NCBI RefSeq assembly: GCF_000313135.1
Contig: NW_004457380.1
Location: forward strand, 588,922-614,909
DNA from: Acanthamoeba castellanii str. Neff
Lineage: Eukaryota; Discosea; Longamoebia; Acanthamoebidae
Length of the DNA stretch: 25,988 nt
Direction: 5' to 3'
The translations under genes were made by a program, and so were the position numbers. The notes beneath the pieces are model-generated. The model saw only the letters and a program-made list of their open reading frames with translations. It did no database searches and was not told the origin of the DNA. Shown here piece after piece: positions 13,521 to 22,300 of the stretch (the stretch's first letter is position 1; each line of letters opens with the position of its first letter).

Positions 13521-15650
13521 AGCTGGAGCTCACCAAGGTGCCGACGACGGACCGGGCGATCCTCGACTGGGTCGAGAGCACGGTCCGGCTGTGCAAGCCC
13601 GACGCCGTGCGCTGGTGCGACGGGAGCGAGGAGGAGTACCACGAGCTGTGCCAGCTGCTGTGCGAGAAGGAAACGTTCGTCAAGCTCAACGAGAGCCTCC
13701 GGCCCAACTCCTACCTGGCCCGCTCGACCGAGGACGACGTCGCCCGCGTCGAAGACCGCACCTTCATCTGCTCCACCAAGAAAGAAGGTAACACGTGTGT
13801 GTGTCGTGTGTGTCGTGTGGTTCTTGAAACTCACACAACACATGCAACACACAAAGATGCGGGTCCGACCAACAACTGGATGGAGCCGGCGGAGATGAAG
13901 GAGAAGCTCAACAAACTGTACGACGGGTGCATGAAGGGCCGCACGATGTACATCATCCCCTTCTGCATGGGTCCGCTCAACAGCCGCGTGTCCAAGTACG
14001 GCATCGAGATCACCGACTCGGCCTACGTCGTCGTCAACATGAAGATCATGACCCGCATGGGCATCGAGGTGCTCCACTACATCGAGCAGAACGCCCAGCG
14101 CGGCGACCCCAAGCCCTACCTCCCCTGCCTCCACTCGGTCGGCAAGCCGCTCCAAGAAGGTAAGCGCACATTCCATCGCCACCTAGAATGTGTGTGGAAT
14201 GCATGTGGAATGCTCACACCGCACACGCACGCAACAGGTGAGAAGGACGTGCGCTGGCCGTCGAACCCGCAGAACAAGTACATCACGCACTTCCCCGAGG
14301 ACCCGTCGGTCATGTCGTTCGGCAGCGGCTACGGCGGCAACGCGCTGCTGGGCAAGAAGTGCTTCGCCCTCCGCATCGCGTCGACCATGGCCCGGCGCGA
14401 GGGATGGCTCGCCGAGCACTGCCTCATCCTGGGCCTCACCTCGCCCGAGGGCAAGAAGTACTACATCGCCGCCGCGTTCCCGTCGGCCTGCGGCAAGACC
14501 AACCTCGCCATGCTCGTGCCCACCATCCCCGGCTGGAAGGTGCGCTGCGTGGGCGACGACATCGCGTGGATGTACGTGGGCGAGGACGGCCGCCTCTACG
14601 GCGTCAACCCCGAGCGCGGCTACTTTGGCGTCGCGCCGGGCACCTCCGACTACACCAACCAATCGGCCATCCAGACCATGCGCTCCAACAGCCTCTTCAC
14701 CAACGTCGCACTCACCCCCGAAGGTACGCATTATAGTAATATATACTCTTCGACATAGTATCAAGATATAAACTGACTCAATATGTGACGATGGCAGGTG
14801 ACGTGTGGTGGGAGGGCAAGTCGAAGGAGCTGCCGCCGGTGCTCGAAGACTGGACCTACAAGCAGTGGACGCCCGACTGCGGCCGCAAGGCGGCCCACCC
14901 CAACGCGCGCTACACGACGCCCGCCGCGCAGTGCCCCGTGATCGATCCCGAGTGGGAGAACCCGCGCGGCGTGCCCATCTCGGCCATCATCTTCGGCGGC
15001 CGCCGGTCGACCATGATCCCGCTCATCTACGAGTCCTTCGACTGGCAGCACGGCACCTTCCTCGGCTCCGTCTGCTCGTCCGAGACCACCGCCGCTGCCG
15101 CCGGTCAAGTCGGCGTCGTCCGCAGGTACGCAACCGCACACATGCATGCAACACACAGCACACGACACACAACTAACAGCACGACACGCACATGTGTTAA
15201 TATAACAGGGATCCGTTTGCGATGTTGCCCTTCTGCGGGTACAACATGGCGGACTACTGGCAGCACTGGCTCGACGTGGGCGCGGCGCTGGGCGACAAGG
15301 CGCCCAAGGTGTTCTACGTGAACTGGTTCCGCAAGGACGCCAAGGGCCGGTGGCTGTGGCCCGGCTTCGGCGAGAACTCGCGCGTGCTCAAGTGGGTGTG
15401 CGAGATGATCGACGGTGTGGGCGCCCACCGCGACACGCCGATCGGGCGCGTGCCGACCGAAGACGCGCTCGACCTGATGGGCCTCGACGTCGCGCCCGCC
15501 GACGTGCACGAGCTGCTGCGCGTCGACAGCGACGAGTGGAAGCCCGAGGTGGCCGACATCCGCAAGTTCTACGCCACCTTCGGCGACAAGCTCCCGGCCG
15601 AGCTGCGCCGCCAGGTCGACGAGCTCGAGAAGCGGCTCTCGGCGCAATAG
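11264..15650 (+). CDS. PCK: Tandem double-domain phosphoenolpyruvate carboxykinase (GTP type)
   Basis: GTP-type PEPCK converts oxaloacetate plus GTP to phosphoenolpyruvate, GDP and CO2, a control point of gluconeogenesis and glyceroneogenesis. Exons: 11264-11363, 11444-11652, 11750-11939, 12030-12401, 12481-12835, 12916-13787, 13857-14159, 14238-14723, 14798-15125, 15209-15650. All phases agree and give 1218 residues, twice the family's usual 600-640. Two full PEPCK domains follow each other; the junction falls inside exon 6 (872 nt, no stop). The 12836-12915 intron removes an in-frame TAG at 12861-12863; its donor is GTTCGG. The ATG at 11264 precedes [23 protein letters not shown], a normal PEPCK N-terminus. 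I see no signal or transit peptide, so the enzyme is probably cytosolic. The two halves are described separately below. Confidence 0.93.
11944..12001. repeat. ACACACGAC/CA-rich tract in PEPCK intron 3
   Basis: The CA-rich run with ACACGAC units sits a few bases after the GTACGC donor and is confined to intron 11940-12029. Confidence 0.75.
13530..15650 (+). other. C-terminal PEPCK domain, apparently catalytic
   Basis: This domain covers about residues 612-1218, starting near [17 protein letters not shown]. All hallmark sites are intact: [25 protein letters not shown] (metal-ligand Lys), LAEHC (metal-ligand His), P-loop [12 protein letters not shown] with Lys887, CVGDDIAWM with Asp907-Asp908, [16 protein letters not shown], and VNWFRKD with [10 protein letters not shown] for guanine stacking. 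It ends in a helical tail ([15 protein letters not shown]). It is predicted to carry the PEPCK activity of the fused protein. Confidence 0.9.
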
Positions 15651-15990
15651 GGACCCCAAGCGTGGGTTGATTGATTGATCACTGTCCCTCATGAATCATC
15701 ACTCCTGCGCTCTCCTGTAAGTAAAAGTTTTGTTTGCCAACCTGCTGTGTCTCAGCCTGGGTGCGTGCGTGCGGCGTGTGTCGCGTCGTGTCGCGTCGTG
15801 TCGTGTGTCGTGTCGTGTCGTGTCGTGCGGTTGTTCGGAACAATTTCTTTTATTTTCTTAGGCGAACTTTTTTGGCTGACGAAGCGTTGACTGGTGTTGA
15901 CTTGCTCAGGTTGTTGGGCCACAGATCTGTGACGAATTAGAATTGATTGAAGTTACGCTCGCTAGACAGACAAGGAAGAAGAAGAAGAAG
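15651..15990 (+). other. Intergenic region, PEPCK 3' flank and TMEM214 leader
   Basis: The 340 nt hold the PEPCK 3' UTR and the promoter/leader of the TMEM214-like gene. A TGTCGCGTCGTGTCGTG tract (about 15778-15828) is of the kind otherwise found in introns. I see no independent gene. Confidence 0.5.
15717..15909 (+). other. Possible 5'-UTR intron of the TMEM214-like gene
   Basis: A consensus-like donor (TCCT|GTAAGT at 15717) and acceptor (TTGACTTGCTCAG at 15909) flank the GTGTCG tract and a T-rich stretch. Because these tracts are otherwise intronic here, I infer a leader intron. RNA evidence is lacking. Confidence 0.4.
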
Positions 15991-17979
15991 ATGAGCTCCA
16001 ACGGCTGGCAGGTGGTGGACACAAAGCAGAGGAAGGCCGAGAAGCAGCAGCAGAAGGGCATCGAGAAGAAGAAGCTGCAGAAGCAGATCGAGCAGGAGCG
16101 GCAGAAGCGGAAGGAGGAAGAGGAGCGACTGTCCTACTCGGGCTGGGGTCCTGAAGATGAGGATGCCAAGAAGAAGAAGAAGGCGCTGAAGGCCAAGCTT
16201 GCGCAGCAGAAGCCCAAGAAGAGGGAGCTGCCGCAGGTGGCCGACAGCAATCCATTCACCGCGGCGACCATCTACACTCAGCTCAGAGCCTTCGAGGAGG
16301 CCAAGGAGAAGAAGGCGCGCGCTCAGCAATCGGCCCTCGAATGGAAGGCCAAGGAGGCCGAACGCGCCGCTGAGGCTGAGGCCGAGATCAAGCGACGGAA
16401 GGAGAAGGAGCGCAAGAAGAAGAAGCCCAAGAAGCCCTCTGTCGCCCACCTCAGTGCCGCTGTACGTCGCCACCCCCCCCCCTCTCCAAATCATCTCTCG
16501 CACTGGTTCCATTTTCACTCGATTTGATTTCCAAATTTTTGTGGAGCTTCACATTCGCATTTGCTCGATTTTCCATCTATCTCTGCACGTTTTTCATTCA
16601 TTCATTCGTTGATTCCACATCCGTTTTACTGACGCACCTCAACCTACCTCACCCCCATCGACAGTTGGACGTGGCCTCGTGCCGCACGTACATGGAGGAG
16701 CTGAGCTCGAGGTACCCCGCCAAGTACGACGTGCAGCTCATGGCCCTCGCCGACTTCTTCGAGAGCAAGTTCGGCAAGGCCTCGCTCGGCCCCGCCAAGC
16801 TCCTCGACGAGAAGAGCTTCGCCCGAAAGCTCGGTATCCCAGTCCTCCCACGCGCGCGTGTCGCCGTGCGTGTCGTGTCATGTGTGTCGCCGTGCGTGTT
16901 GCCGTGTGTGTCGCCGTGCGTGTCGGGTGTGCTGACATGGCGCGAATGGCACACAGAGATCCCGTACGCGTACCTGGACGACGCGGTGGCGGAGGCGCTG
17001 CAGACGTGGCTGGCGACGGTACCGCCGACGGTGATGGCCGAGTTCACGCAGTTCCTGCTGAACGAGGTGTTCAGCGCCGAGAAGAACCACAAGACGTCGG
17101 GCATCGGCCTCCGCATGCTCCTGGCCGCCATCGCCCGCGGCTTCCCCGACGTCGTGCGCGGCGCTGTCGACCACGCCTCCTTCGTGCAGAAGTACCTCGG
17201 CGACTCGCCCGCGACCTACCCCAAGCACGAGCCCAACGGTGAGTGCTCGCCAGAGCCTGCTCTGTGTGCGTGCGGTGGCGTGTCGTGCGGTGTTGCTGAC
17301 GATTGTGTGGGTGTTGTGTGTGTGTGTGTGTCGTGTCGTGACAGTTCTGTCCGAGGACACAGCCCTGTTGCGCGCCAACTTTGTGCCGGTGCTGGTGTGG
17401 TACTTTGGCCAGACCATCGAAGACCACCCCGCGCTCGCGTTCGACCGTACCACCTCCCTTCCCTATGGATTGCACACGACACACACGGCACACAAACACC
17501 TTTTATGAGTCGGCTGATGAACCATCGTGTCGTGTGTATGTCGGTTGGTCATTGTCATCATCGTTCACACTGATCAGTGTGGGCCGAGTTCCTGCTGCCT
17601 TTCCTGCTCGTTTCTGCGCCCGAGACCATCCGCACCCTCGTTCTCGACTACTTCCACCTCCTCTTCACCGAGTACGCGGCCTTTTCTTTATTATTTTATT
17701 TTTATTTTTAGTTTAATTTATCATTCATCATTTTAAATCCATTTTTTAAAAAAGGTGAATTTGTCTTATTTATTTGTGGTGGCACAGCGTCGGCGGGAAG
17801 GTGAAGCGGGCCGATCCTGTCGTCACCGCGCGCGCGCTGGAGAGGCTGGCCGCCTACCGGGAGAGTGTCAGCGAGAACCAGCTGAAGAAGGGCGCCATCA
17901 ACCCCATCTACCTCGCCATCGAGGTACTCCTCTCTCTCCCTCTTCTGGCGCACACGCCACCCTGATCGCAACTAACGCG

Positions 17980-18032
<53 letters not shown>

Positions 18033-19263
18033 TATTATTCTGTTGATATTATTTAGAACGCGATCGTGTGGCGCAACTCGTCGTCGGTGCACAACTACCT
18101 CAACGTCTACCTGCGCCGCGCCGCCTCGGCCAACAAACACGTCCGAGATGAGGTACATTCCTTATTTATTATTTATTGTTTATTCTTTTTTGTGTAATTG
18201 TGTAATTGTTTCTGTGTTTATATTAATATATATATTTTATTATTTTACTTTCAGGCCCAGAAGAAGGTGCTGCGGGCGTTGGCGGTGGACAAGGAGTCCT
18301 ACCAGACGTGGGACTCGCTCTACCCGCGCTACGTCCTCCAGTCGACCCAAGTCATCCTCTTCCTCACCGACAAGTGGGACAAGTACGCACCACCGCACGC
18401 ACCACCGCACACGCACGCACCACCGCACACGCACACACCACCGCCACATCACCGCACACGGCTGACGTGTTGCGTCGTCAATGTGCAGGTACGTGTTGAC
18501 GCAGGACAAGGGCACCATTCAGGCGAGCGATGTGGCCGAGACGGTGCACAACTTCCTCTACACGAACGAGAAGCTGGCCGAGTCGCACTACCGGCTCACC
18601 ACGCGGGTCAAGAAGGGCGCCAAGGCCAAGAAGGAGGCCAAGGCCGACCAGGCCGACGTCGAGGCCAGCACCGCCGCCTGCCGCGAGCTCCTCCGGCGCA
18701 CCGGCGCCAAGGTGTCGGTCACCGCCTCGAGCCGGCCCACCAGCAGGTCCCGCGCCCAGCACGCCGCCGCCGCCTCGTCCCGCGCCTCGTCCGCCTCCTC
18801 TTCCTCCTCTGGGTACGCGCGTGTTGCGTGCTGTGTGCTGTGTGTCGTGTCATTCCACCGCTCATATCACAACACGACACGACACGACACACACCGCACA
18901 CGCAGGTTTTTGGGTACTTTGGTGTATTTGCTGCTGTTCGTGGCGCTGGTGGCGGCGATCGCGGTGCTCTACCTGCGCCAGACCCAGCCGGAGACCTACG
19001 AGGAGCTCCTCAGGACGGGGCTGGCCTACTACCGCGAGGGCCAGGCCCACGCCGCGGTGCTGACCGCGCAGGCGTCGGCCAAGGCCCAAGACCTGCTGGC
19101 TCAGGCCTACGAGCTCAAGGCCAAGTACATGGCCCAGGCGCAGCCGCTGCTGGCCCAGGCGTCGGCCAAGGCGCAGGAGCTGCTCGCCCAGGCCCACGAG
19201 CTCAAGGCCAAGTACATGCCCGCCACCGCGAGCCCAGCAGCCGCCGTCGCCGGCAAGGCCTAA
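15991..19263 (+). CDS. TMEM214: TMEM214-like ER membrane protein
   Basis: TMEM214 family proteins are ER-membrane proteins; the human one has been linked to caspase-4 recruitment in ER-stress death. The role in a protist is unknown. Exons: 15991-16461, 16665-16833, 16957-17238, 17345-17446, 17578-17671, 17788-17923, 18057-18152, 18255-18382, 18489-18812, 18906-19263; 719 residues, close to human TMEM214 (689). The N-terminus (SSNGWQVVDTKQRK) and a long Lys/Glu-rich coiled coil (about residues 12-150) precede the helical core, for example YMEELSSRYPAKYDVQLMAL, NHKTSGIGLRMLLAAIARGF and INPIYLAIENAIVWRNSSSV. A Ser-rich linker leads to a transmembrane helix (about 605-625, LVYLLLFVALVAAIAVLYL). 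An Ala-rich tail with a 29-residue tandem repeat follows. An in-frame upstream ATG (15943) would add 16 residues ending in poly-Lys; I prefer 15991. Confidence 0.85.
17982..18039. repeat. (TTA)n microsatellite in TMEM214 intron 6
   Basis: About 17 uninterrupted ATT/TTA triplets, then TTTATTATTC, lie within intron 17924-18056. This is the longest trinucleotide tract in the window. Confidence 0.9.
19051..19221 (+). repeat. Coding tandem repeat, 87-nt period, TMEM214 tail
   Basis: Two copies of a 29-residue unit (core LLAQASAKAQELLAQAHELK, ending AKYM) start with the same TCGGCCAAG at 19075 and 19162, exactly 87 nt apart. The copies differ mostly at synonymous sites. The unit is Ala/Gln/Leu-rich and probably an amphipathic helix on the far side of the transmembrane segment. 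Confidence 0.85.
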
Positions 19264-19372
19264 CAAATTGCCGATTGCACGCGTGTCGTGTGTTGCAATA
19301 CAAATGGCTTCTTTCTTTCTCGCCCACGCAATTGCCGCCAGAAAAAGAGGAAGAAAGAAGAGCAGCAGAGCT

Positions 19373-22300
19373 TCAGGTGTATTTGTGAATCAGCTCGCGC
19401 AACAACTCTCGTCGCGTGCGGCGGAAGGGGACCGAGAACTGCTGCGCGTTCATCGCCTTCACCTCCGCGCTGATCACTGCCGCGTTGATAAGTGGTGGTG
19501 GGGGTGGGGGTTGAGCACTCGATCATTCTTTGGTTTGCGGCGGAGCGGAAGAACCAGGAGAGGGGGGTGGGGTACGTTTGGTGAGGAGGAATTCGTGGAA
19601 GTGCTCGTCCTTGTCGAAGAGGGCCGGATAGGGCAGGTAGGGCAGGTTGGGATGCACGCCCAGCTTGCACGAGAACCCCACCCTACGCACACATGATGCA
19701 CGCAGTCCAGCGGACAGTCAGACACACCACACGACACAGTCGCACCGTCGCACACGCCGCACGACACATGCACCGAACCGGTATTTGTCGCCTTCGGGCT
19801 GAACCACGCAGAAGACGTGGTTGAACTGCGAGGCGATGTGCTCCGGCGAGAAGGGGATCTTGCCGCCGTCCCGGAACACCACCATCACCACGTCGTTCCC
19901 CAGGTGCCGCTTTCGCTCCACCTGATGCAGCCCCCCCGCGTGTGCCGTGAGCCTTCTTTCTGCAAACACACCGCACACGCACACGACAGCACACACATGC
20001 GCACACGCACAGTTGCACACGCACAGTTGCACACGCACACGCACACGCACCTGCTGTTTGTCGTCCTCGGTGAAGGGGATGTAGGTGGAGACGTGGAACA
20101 TCACCTCCCACCCCTTGTGCTGCGTGTAGATGCTGTGCGTGCCCGTCAGGTCGGCTGCGGCAGTGTGTGTCGTGTGTGTTGTGTGTTGTGTATGTGTGTG
20201 TGGTGTGTGTGTGTTAAGTTCAACGCGTGCGTGGTGTGTGGTGGAGTGTGTGCGATTCGCCGGCGTACTGTGGACGTTGAGTCCTGCTCGGTATCGGTTC
20301 CATCCCTTTAGCACGACCTTGTCCCCGAGATGCCCCAAAAATTCCTCAAATGCCGCACTTCCCGTTCCTATCCCCGCATCCGCATCGTCAGCTGCGTGTG
20401 TGCGGTGTCGTTGGTCGTGTCGTGTCGTGTCGTGTTGCGTACTGTTGTTGTACATGTCGTTCTCGTCGTATTGGCCGTGGCTGGCGTAGAGTACGCCGAT
20501 CTTGTAGCCCCGGATGGACATCTTCTGTTCGTAGTGCACCAGGTTCTCCGACAGCGAATTGCCCGGCCACGTCGACGCTCCCCTGCCATCATTGGTCGGC
20601 CCCCAATTAATTGCGTGTGCGGTGGTGCGTGTGCGGTGGTGCGTATGTGGTGATGAGTGTGTGTAGGTGGTGCGTGTGCGGTGGGGAGGTGGTGCGTGTG
20701 GGTGGCTGGGGCGTACCTCGCTGAGACGCGCAGTGTGTCCATGTCCACGGCGCTGTGTGAAGAGCTCGGCGATGGGATTGCCAACGAGCGGGTCGCTGTG
20801 CAAGTGGTACGTAAGTTACACTCAGCACTTGGCCAGCTCCGCCACCACACATATCACCACACACGACGCATGACACACACGACACACGACACACGACACA
20901 CGACACATGACACACAAACTGTGCGTGCGTGCGTGCGCGTGCGATATATTACCTTGCCGGATGGTGTCGCCAGCGAGGTTGTGTGGCGAGTCGGCTTCGG
21001 TGGCGGCGGGTTGTTGTTCGTTGGGGTCGGCCCCGTACTTTTTGTCGCGGATCTCGAGCAGCTTGGCGTCCTGGAGCTGCGGCATGGCCTGCCTGAGGCC
21101 CTGCACCCGTCCCTTCTTCGTGTCGACCGATGTCGCGACCAGCAGCCGCTCATCGCCCTTGAGAAACGCAACAAGGAATGAGCGAAAAAGACAAAGAACG
21201 AATGCGAGAAAGAAAGAAAGCGACAAAGAACGAAAAACGCCAATGGGGAAGAGAGGGTGTACGGAGATGGTGCGGACGATGGCGCGGTAGACGAACTCCG
21301 GCCGCCGAGCGGTCAGTGAGTTCCGCTTCTTGCCCCGGGTCTCGATGGATATGATCATTGGTCGGTCGAGATCGTCAGTCACCGCGTAGTGCTCGAGTTC
21401 TGGCCAAACGAGGTCAGGCACCGTGTGCCGTGTGCCGTGTGCCGTGTGCCGTGTGCCGTGTGCCGTGTGCCGTGTGCCGTGTGCCGTGTGCCGTGTGCCG
21501 TGTGCTGTGTGCTGCTGTTATGGTGTGTCGTGTGGCGGTGTACCGATGTCGGCCGGTTCGTGGAGGTAGACCCGGTAGTAGGCGATGTTCTTGGGCAGCT
21601 GCCACGTGAATCCGAGGTCGACGGCGTCCTGCTCGCCGCCCAGTTCGCGGTAGAAGCCCGGAATGTCCGCCACGAGCTCGTCTTCCGCCTCAGCGTCGGG
21701 AGGCAGCACGCGCTGCAACATTCCAAAAATGCCAGAGGGTTACACGACACTTTCTTCGTTGCCTGGAATGTTGGAATGTGTGACGAACCTTGGGCCACAC
21801 TCGCTTTGCCAGATCCTTGGCGTTGGCCCAGTCGGGATAGGGGTTTTCGTCCAGTACCCCGTCATTGACCACGGCCACGCCCAAGCTGTGTGTGTGTGTG
21901 TGTGTGTGTGTGTCGTGTCGTGTCGTGTCGTGTATCGTGTCGTGTGTCGTGTGTCGTGTGTCGTGTGTCGTGTGTCGTGTGTCGTGTGTCGTGTGTCGTG
22001 TGTCGTGTGTCGTGTGTCGTGTGTCGTGTGTCGTGTGTCGTGTGTCGTGTGTCGTGTCGTGTGTCGTGTGTCGTGTGTGTGTGTGAGAGGTACTCCAGAA
22101 GTCGTTGTGCTGGAGCGTACACTTCCGTGGAGGTGACGCGCGTGGAGGAAGTCTTCGCGATCAGCCGATCCTTGAGCTTGCGGCCCGACAAGGCCTTGGG
22201 CAACCGGGCCGTGAATGTGGTCAGCTCTCGCGACATCTGAGAGATGAAAGAGCACACACTGATGCGTCAGTGCACTTCACTTGAGTGTGCCGTGTTTGAG

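Noticed and set aside
13103..14182. Minus-strand ORF of 359 codons opposite PEPCK
   Set aside because: It is antisense to the double PEPCK exons, with Val/Gly/Leu/Ala-heavy composition and no recognisable motif.
11264..15650. Two separate adjacent PEPCK genes
   Set aside because: There is no stop, start region, UTR or promoter between the domains. Exon 6 is continuous and in frame across the junction, and there is no full intergenic spacer as between the other genes.
15943..15990. Upstream in-frame start for TMEM214
   Set aside because: It adds 16 residues ending in poly-Lys without family similarity and lies close after the predicted leader intron. Kept only as an alternative.
19480..19773. 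Alternative frame GWGSRASWACIPTCP for RapGAP exon 17
   Set aside because: The donor at 19778 (GTTCGG) gives phase 2 and the family-like VGFSCKLGVHPN...FLLTKLISAEV, which fits RapGAP.
20717..20803. Alternative frame reading HSDPLVGNPIAELFTQRR for RapGAP exon 12
   Set aside because: It needs a phase-2 donor, but exon 11 ends in phase 1. The phase-compatible frame joins exon 13 correctly and leads into the RapGAP motif.
21862..22257. CRISPR-like appearance of the GTGTCGT array and its Cys/Val or His/Thr ORFs
   Set aside because: There are no unique spacers; it is a simple tandem microsatellite inside an intron, so the ORFs are artefacts.
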